Notes: generated by a model from the sequence alone, not told the origin. 64,000 nucleotides of DNA from Mesorhizobium sp. B2-8-5 (GCF_006440675.2 NZ_CP083951.1:1054001-1118000); one strand, 5' to 3'. Numbered from the stretch's first letter, positions 27,619 to 37,975 are shown. Numbers and translations are program-made.

Positions 27619-28149
27619 ATGCCTTTCCTGATCGCCATCCTCGGCCTGCTCGGAGCGGCCGCCATCTGGTGGTACCGGCTGAAATATATGAGCGACGCCG
27701 CGCGCGAGGTCGCCGATGTCGTCGGACGCGTCCAGGGCAACATCCGCCGCAAGAAATTGCGCAACCAGGCCGCGCTCTCGCCGCTGACGGCGATCGACGA
27801 TCCGGTGGTGGCGGCGGCGACGCTGATCACCGCGATCGTCTCGGAGCACGGCCCGGTCCTGCCGCAGCGCGAGGCGGTCATCCGCGAGGTGATCGCGCGG
27901 ATCGCCGAGAATGCGAAGAAGACCGACGAGGCGGTCGTCTACGCCAAATGGGCGGCTTCTCAGGTCGACGACACGACGCTCGTCATCGACAAGCTGGCGC
28001 CGTTCCTGCGCGAACGCCTCGATCCGCATGAGCGGGACGACCTGCTCAGGATGATGGACCGGGTCGCGCAGGGCGGCGGGCAGAGCCTCAAGATCGCCGA
28101 CCAGCGGATGCTGAGGTTGCGGCAGAAGCTGGGCTTTGAAGTGAACTAA
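27619..28149 (+). CDS. membrane-anchored TerB-like protein
   Basis: 176 residues. An N-terminal anchor (MPFLIAILGLLGAAAIWWYR) is followed by a helical, acidic domain with DDPVVAAATLITAIVSEHGPVLPQ and LRERLDPHERDDLLRMMDRV, the pattern of TerB-like helical bundles. The start at 27619 puts the membrane segment at the very N-terminus and has GGGGGAA upstream. TerB-type proteins occur in envelope-stress contexts; no partner is visible here. Confidence 0.8.
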   Translation: MPFLIAILGLLGAAAIWWYRLKYMSDAAREVADVVGRVQGNIRRKKLRNQAALSPLTAIDDPVVAAATLITAIVSEHGPVLPQREAVIREVIARIAENAKKTDEAVVYAKWAASQVDDTTLVIDKLAPFLRERLDPHERDDLLRMMDRVAQGGGQSLKIADQRMLRLRQKLGFEVN

Positions 28150-28251
28150 AACGCGTCGCGCTGAAGCGGATTCAGGCGACGCGCTTTAGGTCGTTGCTTG
28201 ATGCATGTCGTTGTCGCAAAACCGAGGTCACTTTTGCGCGACATGCATTAA
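28149..28251. repeat. two adjacent palindromes, including family E
   Basis: 28149-28188: AACGCGTCGC ... GCGACGCGCTTT, an inverted repeat right at the end of the TerB-like gene that could act as a terminator. 28197-28251: TTGATGCATGTCGTTGTCGC ... TTTTGCGCGACATGCATTAA, inverted arms, the better copy of family E (other copy 9190-9245). Confidence 0.75.
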
Positions 28252-28349
28252 GCCGAAGCTGCGGCGGCGGGATCGCCTGCCTCACAATTGGCCGAAACGC
28301 CTCTCGCCTCGTCATTCTATGTCGAAGGCCTACGCCAATCGGCAAACGC

Positions 28350-29624
28350 TCAGATCGCCTCGCCCTTCAACAGTCGTGGGGTTTCGCCGGTCAGCCCCGA
28401 AGCCTGGCGGATGAAGAATTCTTTCAGCCTCGGCATGCGCTCGACCAGCCCTAGGCCGAGATCGCGTACGGCGCGCAGCGGGCCGAGGTCGTTGGAGAAC
28501 AGCCGATTCAAAACGTCGGTGGTGACGCCCATCTGCAGCGTGTCGAAGCGGCGCCATTGCTGGTAGCGCTCGAGCACGTCGAGCGCGCCGATGTCCTGGC
28601 CGAGCCGGTCGGCCTCGACCACGACTTCGGCGAGCGCCGCGACATCCTTGAAGCCGAGATTGAGGCCCTGGCCGGCGATCGGGTGGATGCCGTGGGCGGC
28701 GTCGCCGGCCAGCGCGAAGCGCGGCGCGACGAAGGCGCGGGCGAGCGTCAGGCCGAGCGGCCAGGCGCGAGGCTTGTCGGCGACTCGGATCTCGCCGAGC
28801 TTCAGGCCGAAGCGCTGCTCCAGATCGTGCTCGAAGACGAACTCGTCGCCGTCGACCAGCGCCTTGGCATCTTGCGTGCGCTCCACCCAGACGATCGACG
28901 AACGGTTGGTGCCATCCTTGTCCGGCTTCAGCGGCAGCGTCGCGAACGGGCCGGCCGGCAGGAAATGCTCCTCGGCGCGGCCATTGTGCGGGCGCTCATG
29001 CGCCACCGTGCAGACGATGCCGGACTGGCCGTATTCCCATTTTACGGTCTTGATGCCGGCCATGTCGCGCAGCCTGGAGTTGACGCCGTCGGCGGCGACC
29101 AGCAGCCGCGCCTTCAGCGCGGCGCCGTCGGCCAGGTGCACGGTGATGCCGGCGCCGTTCACATCGAAGGCGCTGACCGCCATGCCTTCGATGATGTCGA
29201 TGCCGAGCTTTTCGGCGCGGCGGCGCAGCGCGCCGTTCAGGTCGCGGTTGGCGACCATGTGGGCGAAGGGCTCGCCGGGCGCCACCTCGCCGTCGAAGGT
29301 CAGGAACACCGGACGCACCGGGTCGGCGGCGCGCGAATCGGTGATGATCATTTCGGTGATCGCCTGCGCTTCCGGTGCGATCTCTTCCCAGACGCCGAGC
29401 TGCTCCAGCATGCGGTTGGCCGCCGCCGCTATGGCCGAGGCGCGGCCGTCGCGTTGCCAGACGCCGGCAGGGGCCGCGTCGACGACGGCGATGGCGAGGC
29501 CCGGCCGCGCCTGCTTCAGCGATACGGCCGCGGTGAGGCCGACATAGCCGGCGCCGGCGATGAGCACGTCCAGAGCCTCGCGCTTCCCATTGGCCCCTGC
29601 TCCGTCCGGCTTGCGGTCGACCAT
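28350..29624 (-). CDS. UbiH/UbiF/COQ6-type FAD monooxygenase
   Basis: 424 residues. FAD-binding GAGYVGL lies near residue 25, and an LLVAADGVNSRLRD segment of the DG motif is mid-protein. The GDAAHGIHPIAGQGLNLGFKD signature marks the ubiquinone-biosynthesis hydroxylase family. It probably hydroxylates the ring of a ubiquinone precursor at the membrane. Which ring position it attacks (UbiH, UbiF or UbiI/UbiL) cannot be read from sequence alone. Divergent from tesB. Confidence 0.88.
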   Translation of the reverse strand: MVDRKPDGAGANGKREALDVLIAGAGYVGLTAAVSLKQARPGLAIAVVDAAPAGVWQRDGRASAIAAAANRMLEQLGVWEEIAPEAQAITEMIITDSRAADPVRPVFLTFDGEVAPGEPFAHMVANRDLNGALRRRAEKLGIDIIEGMAVSAFDVNGAGITVHLADGAALKARLLVAADGVNSRLRDMAGIKTVKWEYGQSGIVCTVAHERPHNGRAEEHFLPAGPFATLPLKPDKDGTNRSSIVWVERTQDAKALVDGDEFVFEHDLEQRFGLKLGEIRVADKPRAWPLGLTLARAFVAPRFALAGDAAHGIHPIAGQGLNLGFKDVAALAEVVVEADRLGQDIGALDVLERYQQWRRFDTLQMGVTTDVLNRLFSNDLGPLRAVRDLGLGLVERMPRLKEFFIRQASGLTGETPRLLKGEAI

Positions 29625-29727
29625 GGCATCATCCTTTCACGGCTTCGGCCGGCCGCCGCTTGCGGCCTTGACTGCCCGCACGTCCTGTCCGAAACCGGCC
29701 ATGGCATATCCTCGAAGGATTTCAAAC

Positions 29728-30591
29728 ATGACAGCGGCCATGGACGAGCTTCTCGACATTCTCGACCTCGAACAGCTCGAACACAATCTGTATCGTGGTC
29801 GCAGCCCCAAGGTCGACTGGCAGCGCGTGTTCGGTGGCCAGACCATCGCCCAGGCGCTGGTCGCCGCGCAGCGCACCGTCGAGCCGGAGCGTCACGTGCA
29901 TTCGCTGCACGGTTATTTCATGCGGCCGGGCGACACCAAGCTGCCGATCGTCTACGAGGTCGACCGCATCCGCGACGGCGGCTCCTTCACCACGCGCCGG
30001 GTGGTGGCGATCCAGCATGGCCAGGCGATCTTCTCGCTGGAGGCGTCCTTCCAGCAGGACGAGGTCGGGCTCGAGCATCAGCTGCCGATGCCGCGCGACG
30101 TGCCGGCGCCCGACACGCTGCTCACACAACGCGAGCTGCTCGGCAAGTTCGGCGAGGCGGTGCCGGAAGGCATCAGGCGCTACTGGGAGCGCGACCGGCC
30201 GATCGAGATGAAGCCGGTGATGCTGAAGCACTACACGAGCCGCGAGAAGCTAGAGCCGCAGCAGAATATCTGGATCCGCACCACCGGCCCGGTGCCGGAA
30301 GACCGCGCCATTCAGGCGGCCGTGCTCGCCTATCTCTCCGACATGACGCTGCTCGACACCTCGACCTTCGCGCATGGCCGCGCCATTTTCGACCGCGACA
30401 TCCAGGCCGCCAGCCTCGACCACGCCATGTGGTTCCACCGCAGCCATTCGCTGGACGACTGGATCCTCTACAATCAGGACAGCCCGTCGACGCAAGGGTC
30501 GCGCGGCTTCACCCGCGGCTCGCTGTTCGCGCGGGATGGGACACTGATCGCCTCGGTCGCCCAGGAAGGCCTGATCCGGCTGAAACGCTGA
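29728..30591 (+). CDS. tesB: acyl-CoA thioesterase II
   Basis: 287 residues, normal for TesB, a double hot-dog thioesterase that hydrolyses acyl-CoA. Characteristic segments are YRGRSP, VFGGQTIAQALVAAQRTV, HSLHGYFMRPGD, FTTRRVVAIQHG, and in the second half YLSDMTLLDTS and LDHAMWFHR. ATG 29728 is used; 29740 is an in-frame alternative. Precedes glnK. Confidence 0.93.
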   Translation: MTAAMDELLDILDLEQLEHNLYRGRSPKVDWQRVFGGQTIAQALVAAQRTVEPERHVHSLHGYFMRPGDTKLPIVYEVDRIRDGGSFTTRRVVAIQHGQAIFSLEASFQQDEVGLEHQLPMPRDVPAPDTLLTQRELLGKFGEAVPEGIRRYWERDRPIEMKPVMLKHYTSREKLEPQQNIWIRTTGPVPEDRAIQAAVLAYLSDMTLLDTSTFAHGRAIFDRDIQAASLDHAMWFHRSHSLDDWILYNQDSPSTQGSRGFTRGSLFARDGTLIASVAQEGLIRLKR

Positions 30592-30740
30592 GCCGGCTTC
30601 AGGCAATTGCCTGGAATACGTGCATTTTCGATTTTTTGCCTATTTTATAAGCAGGCATGCTGCCATGCCCGTGCGCGAATGATGTGCACCGATTGCCCAT
30701 TCTCTTTGTTTACAACAGGTTAACACCCTGCTTCGGCAAT

Positions 30741-30756
30741 TGGCACGGAGCTTGAA
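30741..30756 (+). promoter_or_regulatory. probable sigma-54 promoter of glnK-amtB
   Basis: TTGGCACGGAGCTTGAA has the -24 TGGCAC element and a -12 TTG, with correct spacing. The -12 reads GA instead of the preferred GC, so one mismatch. It lies about 85 bases before the glnK start. Nitrogen-limitation control by NtrC would be expected from family knowledge. Confidence 0.6.
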
Positions 30757-30832
30757 TCCTGTCGGGCACTCTCCGGCTCCTCGGGATCGGTGAAGGTGTG
30801 CAAACGCGGGGGACCGCAACAGCAAAGGGTGA

Positions 30833-31177
<345 letters not shown>

Positions 31178-31208
31178 GCGGCGACCATCCATTCCAACGG
31201 AGAGTTCA

Positions 31209-32561
31209 ATGAATATTCCTTCCACCTTGAAGACGACGGGACGCGCGGCCGCTTCGCTCGCGCTCGTGGCCATGAGCACCGTCGCCGCCATCGCGCAGGA
31301 AGCCGCCCCGGCAGCCACCGCCGCGGCGCCCGCCGCGCCGGCGCCGGCGCTCGACACCGGCAACACCGCCTGGATGCTGACCTCGACGGCGCTGGTGCTG
31401 ATGATGACCATCCCCGGCCTGGCGCTGTTCTACGGCGGCATGGTGCGTAAGAAGAACGTGCTCGCCACCATCATGCAGAGCTTCGCCATCACCTGCCTGG
31501 TGACGGTGCTGTGGTTCATGTTCGGCTATTCGCTGGCCTTCACGACCAATGAATCCACCAGCTTGAATGCTTATATCGGCGGCTTCTCGCGGTTCTTCCA
31601 CCATGGCATCACCGTCTCGACGCTTTGGCTGCCGGGTGTCTCGAACATCCCCGAGTTCGTCTTCTCGATGTTCCAGATGACCTTCGCCATCATCACGCCG
31701 GCGCTGATCGCCGGCGCCTTCGCCGAGCGTATGAAATTCTCGGCGCTGCTAATCTTCATGGGCTTGTGGCTGGTCTTCGTCTATGCGCCGATCGCGCACT
31801 GGGTGTGGGGCGGCGGCTTCCTTGGCGCGGCCGGCGTGCTCGACTTCGCCGGCGGCACGGTCGTCCACATCAACGCCGGTGTCGCGGGCCTGGTCTGCGC
31901 GCTGGTTCTCGGAAAGCGCGAAGGCTACGGCACCACCAACATGGCGCCGCACAACCTGGTCTATTCCGTCATCGGCGCCTCGCTGCTGTGGGTCGGCTGG
32001 TTCGGCTTCAACGCCGGTTCGGAACTCGCCGCAGACGGCCTCGCGGGTGCTGCCATGATGAACACCCAGGTCGCCACCGCCGCCGCGGCGCTGGCCTGGA
32101 TGTTCGCCGAATGGATCGTCGCCAAGAAGCCTTCGGTTCTCGGCATCATCTCGGGCGCCGTCGCCGGCCTCGTCGCGGTGACGCCGGCTTCCGGCTTCGT
32201 CAACCCGACCGGCGCCTTCATCGTCGGCATCATCGCCGGCGTGGTCTGCTACCTCTCGGCGGTCAAGCTCAAGCATGCGCTCGGCTATGACGACTCGCTC
32301 GATGCCTTCGGCGTGCATGGCATCGGCGGTATCGTCGGCGCCCTGCTCACCGGCGCGCTGGCCGATCCGGCCATCAACGCCCTTGGCAAGGACGCTTCGG
32401 TGGGCAAGCAGCTCTACGGCATCGTCTTCACCATCCTGTGGACGGCGATCGCCACCTTCGTGATCCTCTACATCGTCAAGGCCCTGGTCGGCCTGCGTCC
32501 GTCGACCCAGGAAGAGGTGGAAGGCCTCGACGTCACCCAGCACGGCGAAGTGGTGCCGTAA
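31209..32561 (+). CDS. amtB: ammonium transporter AmtB
   Basis: 450 residues with a cleavable signal peptide (ending VAAIAQEAAP) and eleven transmembrane helices. It forms a trimeric ammonium channel. The pore histidines fall in VVHINAGVAGLV and GVHGIGGIVGALLTG, and the Amt signature DFAGGTVVHINAG is intact. Cotranscribed with glnK, 31 bases upstream. A terminator follows about 95 bases after the stop. Confidence 0.97.
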   Translation: MNIPSTLKTTGRAAASLALVAMSTVAAIAQEAAPAATAAAPAAPAPALDTGNTAWMLTSTALVLMMTIPGLALFYGGMVRKKNVLATIMQSFAITCLVTVLWFMFGYSLAFTTNESTSLNAYIGGFSRFFHHGITVSTLWLPGVSNIPEFVFSMFQMTFAIITPALIAGAFAERMKFSALLIFMGLWLVFVYAPIAHWVWGGGFLGAAGVLDFAGGTVVHINAGVAGLVCALVLGKREGYGTTNMAPHNLVYSVIGASLLWVGWFGFNAGSELAADGLAGAAMMNTQVATAAAALAWMFAEWIVAKKPSVLGIISGAVAGLVAVTPASGFVNPTGAFIVGIIAGVVCYLSAVKLKHALGYDDSLDAFGVHGIGGIVGALLTGALADPAINALGKDASVGKQLYGIVFTILWTAIATFVILYIVKALVGLRPSTQEEVEGLDVTQHGEVVP

Positions 32562-32656
32562 GGCCGTCTTCGTCAGGGGCCGGCGGATCCTCCTCCCGCC
32601 GGCCCGAATTCCTCCCAAGATCCCGTCGTGACGCTTCCCAAAGGGGCTCACGCCTT

Positions 32657-32689
32657 GAGGCCCGGAACAACCTTCCGGGCCTCTTTTTT
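32657..32689 (+). terminator. Rho-independent terminator after amtB
   Basis: Perfect 10-bp stem GAGGCCCGGA / TCCGGGCCTC, seven-base loop, and a run of six T. Confidence 0.92.
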
Positions 32690-32825
32690 GTTCGACGCCT
32701 GCCAGGCGAAGCTTCGATCACATTCACTTGATCGAGCCCATGTGAAACATCGACCCTCCAGATTCCGTAATGGGAAAGCGAGCGTCATCCAGGCGCCCGC
32801 CAAACAAGAGGGAAGGAACCAACTG

Positions 32826-33101
32826 ATGAACATCAAGAACATCTTCCTGGGAGCAATGGCTCTTTCGATGATCAGCGGCGTTGCACTTGCCGGTGCTCTC
32901 GATGAGCCGGCCAACATGGCCCCGTTCTTCACCGATTCCAGCATGAAGACGATGAAGTCCGAGGCTGACTTCAAAGCAGCCTGGGCGGCGATGCCCAAGG
33001 ACAAGCAGGACATGATGATGAAGGAATGCCAGGACGCGGCGATGAGCAAGCCTCACGCCGAGTTCTGCGGCAATCTGGTAACCTACGCTGGCAACAGGTG
33101 A
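32826..33101 (+). CDS. small periplasmic protein of unknown function
   Basis: 91 residues. A signal peptide (MNIKNIFLGAMALSMISGVALA) is followed by a short, methionine-rich helical domain (SSMKTMKSEADF, KDKQDMMMKECQDAAMSK) with two cysteines (KECQD, EFCGN) suited to one disulfide. GGAAGGAA ribosome-binding site upstream. Unrecognised family. It stands alone between the amtB terminator and ftsK. Confidence 0.8.
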   Translation: MNIKNIFLGAMALSMISGVALAGALDEPANMAPFFTDSSMKTMKSEADFKAAWAAMPKDKQDMMMKECQDAAMSKPHAEFCGNLVTYAGNR

Positions 33102-33216
33102 TTTGCGGCAGGTCGGGTCCGTTAGGGCCCGATCGCTTCGTCGTTTCAGGACACAGGGTGGCGGGCCGCGAGGCCTGCCATCTTTGTTCGAGCCGAGGCC
33201 CGGTAAAGGGCCATGG

Positions 33217-33231
33217 TTAATGCGGCCTTAA
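33217..33231 (+). promoter_or_regulatory. putative CtrA binding site upstream of ftsK
   Basis: TTAA-TGCGGCC-TTAA, a perfect TTAA-N7-TTAA, 80 bases before the ftsK start chosen here. CtrA controls division genes in alphaproteobacteria, which makes the position meaningful; occupancy is inferred. Confidence 0.7.
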
Positions 33232-33310
33232 CCTTCCCCCCGATAGTCTGGCGTTCGAATCTGCCGGAATGCGCCATGCGCCCGGCCAGGCAACGATCAC
33301 GGGGAAGAGC

Positions 33311-35980
33311 ATGCGTTCAGGCGCCTCAGCACCGCTCGCGCTGACCGATACGGGGCACGGCATCCAGGCATTCGCGCGGCGCCAGGTCGGGCGGCTGGTC
33401 GGCGCCGGGCTGTTCCTGTTCACCGCCTTCGGCATCGCGGCCTTGGCCACATGGAACGTCGCCGATCCGAGCTTCTCGCACGCCACCAGCAATGTCGTCA
33501 CCAACGCCATGGGTTATGCCGGCGCGGTGTTCTCCGACCTCGCCATGCAGTTCTTCGGCCTTGCCGCCGTCGCCGGGCTGGTGCCGGCGGTGATCTGGGG
33601 CTTCCTTTTGTTTTCCGCGCGCGGGGTCGACAAATTGCCGAAGCGCGGCTTCGCGTGGTTCGGCTTTGCGCTTCTCGCCGCGGCCATCGCCGGCTGCGTG
33701 ACGCCGCCAAACACCTGGCCGCTGCCCACCGGCCTCGGCGGCGTGTTCGGCGACATGGTGCTGAAAATCCCGGGCATCGCGGTCGGCGGTTATCCGAAAG
33801 GCCTGTTCGCCAGCATCATAGCGGTCATCCTCGCAGCGCCGATGTTGTGGCTGTTCGCCTACGGCTCGGCGCTGATCGCGCGCAAGAACGGCTTTGCCGT
33901 CATGGAGCGCGCCGCCCGGCCCGATCCGCGCGAGCAGGACGAGATGCTGTTCGACGAGGATGAGGACGAAGGCGACGAAGGAATACTGGCGCTCGGCGCC
34001 ATTACCCATTGGTGGCTGTCGTTCCGCGCCTTCCTGCATCTCCGCGCCGAGCGCCGCAGGCGGGAGCGCGACGAATTCGAACCGCCGATGGAGCCCAAGG
34101 CCAGCGCCTGGCGGCGCGCCGCCGAGCGGGTCGAATCGGCCGAGTTCGCCGAAGCCCGCATGAGCCCCGGCGGCCGCGCCCGCGTCGAGCCGGAATTCTT
34201 CGCCGCCATGGTCAATGACCGAAGCGTTTCAGTCGATCCGGCCGACCAGGATATCTTCGACGACGAACAGGACGAAGACGTCTACCTCGACGATTTCGAC
34301 GACGAAGCGCCCGCCCAGCGGCGCAGCGCAGGCGCCAAGGTGCAGAATTTCCGCTCCGATGCTGCCACCCGCGTCGCCGCGCCGGCGGCGCGACCGGTGC
34401 CGGGCGCGCGCGTCCAGCGCGAGGCGCAGACCTCGCTGATCGGTTCCGACATGTTCGAGATGCCGTCGCTGCATTTCCTGTCCGAGCCGAAGAACGTCGC
34501 CAAGGATCCAAGCCTGTCGAAGGACGCGCTGGAGCAGAACGCGCGCCTGCTCGAAGGCGTGCTGGAGGATTTCGGCGTCAAGGGCGAGATCATCCATGTC
34601 CGCCCCGGTCCCGTCGTCACGCTCTACGAGCTGGAGCCGGCGCCCGGCATCAAGTCCTCGCGCGTCATCGGCCTTTCCGACGATATCGCCCGCTCGATGA
34701 GCGCGATCGCCTGCCGCGTCGCCGTCGTGCCCGGCCGCAACGCCATCGGCATCGAGCTGCCCAACGCCAAGCGCGAGACGGTCTATCTCAGAGAGATCAT
34801 GGCCAGCCGCGATTTCGAGACGACCAAGGCGAAGCTCGCGCTGGCGCTGGGCAAGACCATCAATGGCGAGGCGGTCATCGTCGACATCGCCAAAATGCCG
34901 CACGTGCTGGTCGCCGGCACCACCGGCTCGGGCAAGTCGGTCGCCATCAACACCATGATCCTTTCGCTGCTCTACAGGCTGACGCCGCAGGAATGCCGGC
35001 TGATCATGATCGACCCGAAGATGCTCGAACTCTCGGTCTATGACGGCATCCCGCATCTGCTTACGCCGGTCGTCACCGATCCCAAGAAGGCTGTCGTCGC
35101 GCTGAAATGGACGGTGCGCGAGATGGAGGACCGCTATCGCAAGATGTCCAAGGTCGGCGTGCGCAACATCGACGGCTTCAACGCGCGCGTCCAACAGGCC
35201 GAGAAGAAGGGCGAAAAGATCTCGCGCACGGTGCAGACCGGCTTCGACCGCCAGACCGGCGAGGCGATCTACGAGACCGAGGATCTCGATCTCGAGCCGA
35301 TGCCCTATATCGTGGTCATCATCGACGAGATGGCCGACCTGATGATGGTGGCCGGCAAGGATATCGAGGGCGCGGTGCAGCGCCTGGCGCAGATGGCGCG
35401 CGCGGCCGGCATCCATGTCATCATGGCGACGCAGCGCCCGTCGGTCGACGTCATCACCGGTACCATCAAGGCCAATTTCCCGACCCGCATCTCCTTCCAG
35501 GTGACGTCGAAGATCGACAGCCGCACGATCCTCGGCGAGCAGGGCGCCGAGCAGCTGCTCGGCATGGGCGACATGCTCTACATGGCCGGCGGCGGCCGCA
35601 TCCAGCGCGTGCACGGCCCGTTCGTGTCGGACGACGAGGTCGAGAAGGTCGTCGGGCATCTGAAGCTGCAGGGCGTGCCGGAATATCTCGACGCCATCAC
35701 CGAGGATGACGAGGAAGACGACGAGGACGGTCCGTCGGGCAAGGGCGGCTCCGGCGGCGGCGGCAATTTCGAGGATTCCGACGATCCTTACGACCAGGCG
35801 GTTGCGGTGGTGCTGCGCGACGGCAAGGCCTCGACCAGCTACATCCAGCGCCGGCTCGGCATCGGCTACAACCGCGCCGCCTCGATCATCGAGAAGATGG
35901 AGAAGGAAGGCATTGTCGGCCCGGCCAACCATGCCGGCAAACGCGAAATACTGGTGCCAACCGAAGAGGACAAGTTCTAG
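33311..35980 (+). CDS. ftsK: DNA translocase FtsK
   Basis: 889 residues. Four N-terminal transmembrane segments anchor it at the septum. An acidic linker follows ([34 protein letters not shown]). The RecA-like motor has Walker A GTTGSGKS and Walker [13 protein letters not shown]. The C-terminal gamma winged helix has [21 protein letters not shown] for KOPS recognition. It pumps DNA and activates XerCD at dif; xerC is also in this window. ATG 33311 has GGGGAAG upstream; 33269 is in frame but less supported. A CtrA-type box precedes it. Confidence 0.95.
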   Translation: MRSGASAPLALTDTGHGIQAFARRQVGRLVGAGLFLFTAFGIAALATWNVADPSFSHATSNVVTNAMGYAGAVFSDLAMQFFGLAAVAGLVPAVIWGFLLFSARGVDKLPKRGFAWFGFALLAAAIAGCVTPPNTWPLPTGLGGVFGDMVLKIPGIAVGGYPKGLFASIIAVILAAPMLWLFAYGSALIARKNGFAVMERAARPDPREQDEMLFDEDEDEGDEGILALGAITHWWLSFRAFLHLRAERRRRERDEFEPPMEPKASAWRRAAERVESAEFAEARMSPGGRARVEPEFFAAMVNDRSVSVDPADQDIFDDEQDEDVYLDDFDDEAPAQRRSAGAKVQNFRSDAATRVAAPAARPVPGARVQREAQTSLIGSDMFEMPSLHFLSEPKNVAKDPSLSKDALEQNARLLEGVLEDFGVKGEIIHVRPGPVVTLYELEPAPGIKSSRVIGLSDDIARSMSAIACRVAVVPGRNAIGIELPNAKRETVYLREIMASRDFETTKAKLALALGKTINGEAVIVDIAKMPHVLVAGTTGSGKSVAINTMILSLLYRLTPQECRLIMIDPKMLELSVYDGIPHLLTPVVTDPKKAVVALKWTVREMEDRYRKMSKVGVRNIDGFNARVQQAEKKGEKISRTVQTGFDRQTGEAIYETEDLDLEPMPYIVVIIDEMADLMMVAGKDIEGAVQRLAQMARAAGIHVIMATQRPSVDVITGTIKANFPTRISFQVTSKIDSRTILGEQGAEQLLGMGDMLYMAGGGRIQRVHGPFVSDDEVEKVVGHLKLQGVPEYLDAITEDDEEDDEDGPSGKGGSGGGGNFEDSDDPYDQAVAVVLRDGKASTSYIQRRLGIGYNRAASIIEKMEKEGIVGPANHAGKREILVPTEEDKF

Positions 35981-35982
35981 GG

Positions 35983-36184
35983 TTTGTCGATATTCAGGTG
36001 AGGCCGGCCTGCAAATGGCGGCTTCCTGCGCTTCCGGTGCTCACGTACGAAAAGTACGCTCCGCTCCGGCCTTCGCCGGCCGAAGCTCTCATAAGTGTCT
36101 CCGCTCTATGAAGGCTACGGTCGGCGTAGGCCGGTTCTCGGAAGTCACCATTTTCGTCTCGGCCTGACCTGAATCTCGATAAAC
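35983..36184. repeat. long imperfect inverted repeat, family D copy 1
   Basis: Begins TTGTCGATATTCAGGTGAGG and ends CGGCCTGACCTGAATCTCGA, the ends being imperfect inverted copies. The interior shares GGCCTGCAAATGGCGG, GCGCTTCCGGTGCTCACGTA and AAAGTACGCTCCGCTCCGG with the copy at 45661. This copy carries about 55 extra bases (36071-36126). It directly follows the ftsK stop. The remainder of the gap, to 36358, is unremarkable. Confidence 0.8.
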
Positions 36185-36358
36185 CCTGGCCCGGCGAGAC
36201 GCCGAAACGGGTCAGCAAGCAACTTGAAATCACTTTGTGCGTTTGTGCGATGGGCTGTCGCCTGCGCATATCCGACGGACCTGTCGCGCACCCGCCAAAC
36301 TTAAGCCCTAGTGGGAGTCCAGAAACTGCGACGACACGAATCACAGGAAGCGACCGGC

Positions 36359-37027
36359 ATGAAGACCCAGACAGAATTCGCCATCACCCGCCGCCAGGTC
36401 CTCGGCCTCGGCCTGATGCTTGGCGGAGCCGCCGCTCTCAACCTCGTCCCGGGCTACCAGCTCGTGGCCGCGGCGCAGGCCGCCGTACCGCCGGCGGCGC
36501 AGAAGATCGCCGACCATTTCTCCTCGGTGAAGTCGATGAGCGGCGAGTTCGTCCAGTTCGGCCCGAAAGGCGAGCAGACCGGCGGCAAGTTCTTCCTCGA
36601 ACGCCCGGGCAAGATCCGCTTCAACTATGACGGCTCCTCGAACTTCCGCGTCATCTCCGACGGCAAGTCGGTGGTGATCCTCAACAAGAAGCTCAACACC
36701 TCCGACCTCTATCCGCTGTCGAAGACGCCGCTGAAGCTGCTGCTCGACGACCGGATCGATCTCTCCGGCGGGCGCGTCAAGGCCATCAAGGAAGAGGACG
36801 ACCTGACCACCATCAAGCTTTCCGACAAGTCGGTCTTCGGCAATGCGATGATCACCATGATGTTCGACCCGAAGACCTATGATCTGCGCCAGTGGACGAT
36901 CACCGATGCTCAAGGCAAGGACACCACGGTGATGATCTTCAACACCAAGGAAGGCGTCAGCTTCCCGCCGGACACGTTTGCCATCGACTATACCGCGAAC
37001 CGCGAGCTGAATACGAAAACCAGATAA
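36359..37027 (+). CDS. lolA: outer-membrane lipoprotein carrier LolA-like protein
   Basis: 222 residues. The N-terminus ITRRQVLGLGLMLGG resembles a twin-arginine signal, unusual for LolA, and cleavage would fall near AAAQAA. The mature domain has the LolA half-barrel features: KIADHFSSVKSMSGEFVQ, FFLERPGKIRFNYD, VVILNKKL, and KTPLKLLLDD. It carries lipoproteins through the periplasm. ftsK-lolA-xthA is a familiar alphaproteobacterial order. Confidence 0.9.
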   Translation: MKTQTEFAITRRQVLGLGLMLGGAAALNLVPGYQLVAAAQAAVPPAAQKIADHFSSVKSMSGEFVQFGPKGEQTGGKFFLERPGKIRFNYDGSSNFRVISDGKSVVILNKKLNTSDLYPLSKTPLKLLLDDRIDLSGGRVKAIKEEDDLTTIKLSDKSVFGNAMITMMFDPKTYDLRQWTITDAQGKDTTVMIFNTKEGVSFPPDTFAIDYTANRELNTKTR

Positions 37028-37029
37028 GC

Positions 37030-37080
37030 TCTTTCTCCCCGTTTACGAGGAGAGATGCCCGGCAGAGCAAAGAGGGGCAG
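37030..37080. repeat. single palindromic repeat, family B
   Basis: CTTTCTCCCCGTTTACGAGG, then AGAGATGCCCGGCAGAGCAA, then AGAGGGG: one diverged unit of family B after lolA. It lacks the facing partner seen at 12121 and 23093. Confidence 0.65.
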
Positions 37081-37168
37081 CGCTGACCCGGCCGTTGTCG
37101 CTTAGCTTGTTTTTGTCGCGCTTGGCTGGCACTAGTGCGGCGACTTTCGCCGTCCTGGATTCCGCCGC

Positions 37169-37975
37169 ATGCCCTTCACCATCGCCACCTGGAACATCAA
37201 CTCCGTGCGCCTGCGCATGCCGATCGTCGAGCGGCTCCTGAAAGAGCACGCGCCCGACGTGCTGTGCCTGCAGGAGACCAAGGTTCCCGACGAGCTGTTC
37301 CCGGAAAAAGCCTTCCGCAAGGCGGGCTACGAGCACATCCTGTTCCACGGCCAGAAGGGCTATCACGGCGTCGCCACCGTCGCCCGCCGTCCTATCGAGC
37401 TGGTCGAGAAGCGGCGGTTCTGCGAGATCGACGACAGCCGGCATCTGTCGGTCAGGGTGCAGGCTGGCGGCAAGTCGGTGCTGGTGCACAATTTCTACGT
37501 GCCGGCCGGCGGCGACGAGCCGGACCCGGAGATCAACCGCAAATTCAGGCACAAGCTCGATTTCGTCCATGAGATGAACGGCATGCCGGCGAGCCAGGAC
37601 GAGCTATCCGCGTCGATCCTGGTCGGCGACCTGAACATCGCGCCGCAGGAGCATGACGTCTGGTCGCACAAGCAATTGCTCAACGTCGTCAGCCATACGC
37701 CGGTCGAGACGACAAATTTCGAGGCAATGCGCGAGGCCGGCGGCTGGGTCGACCTGATGCGGCTCAACGTGCCCGCCGAGCAGAAACTCTACACCTGGTG
37801 GAGCTACCGCGCGAAGGACTGGGAAGCCTCCAACAGGGGGCGCAGGCTCGATCACGTGTGGTCGTCAGCCAATCTGGTGCCGAGCTTCACCGGCTACGAG
37901 ATCCTGCAGGCGGCGCGCGGCTGGGAGAAGCCGTCCGATCATGTGCCGGTTATTGCACGGTTCGACCTGGATTAG
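37169..37975 (+). CDS. xthA: exodeoxyribonuclease III
   Basis: 268 residues, an AP endonuclease/3'-5' exonuclease for base-excision repair. Catalytic segments are ATWNINSVR, LCLQETK (metal Glu), GDLNIAPQEHDV (Asp/Asn), TWWSYR, RLDHVWSS, and the terminal SDHVPV histidine. Length and order are those of the Mg-dependent Xth family. Follows lolA by about 140 bases. Confidence 0.95.
   Translation: MPFTIATWNINSVRLRMPIVERLLKEHAPDVLCLQETKVPDELFPEKAFRKAGYEHILFHGQKGYHGVATVARRPIELVEKRRFCEIDDSRHLSVRVQAGGKSVLVHNFYVPAGGDEPDPEINRKFRHKLDFVHEMNGMPASQDELSASILVGDLNIAPQEHDVWSHKQLLNVVSHTPVETTNFEAMREAGGWVDLMRLNVPAEQKLYTWWSYRAKDWEASNRGRRLDHVWSSANLVPSFTGYEILQAARGWEKPSDHVPVIARFDLD

Noticed and set aside
28557-30650. 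Long plus-strand frame antisense to the UbiH-type gene and running through tesB
   Set aside because: Overlaps two well-supported genes in a wrong frame or strand; its translation has no family features.
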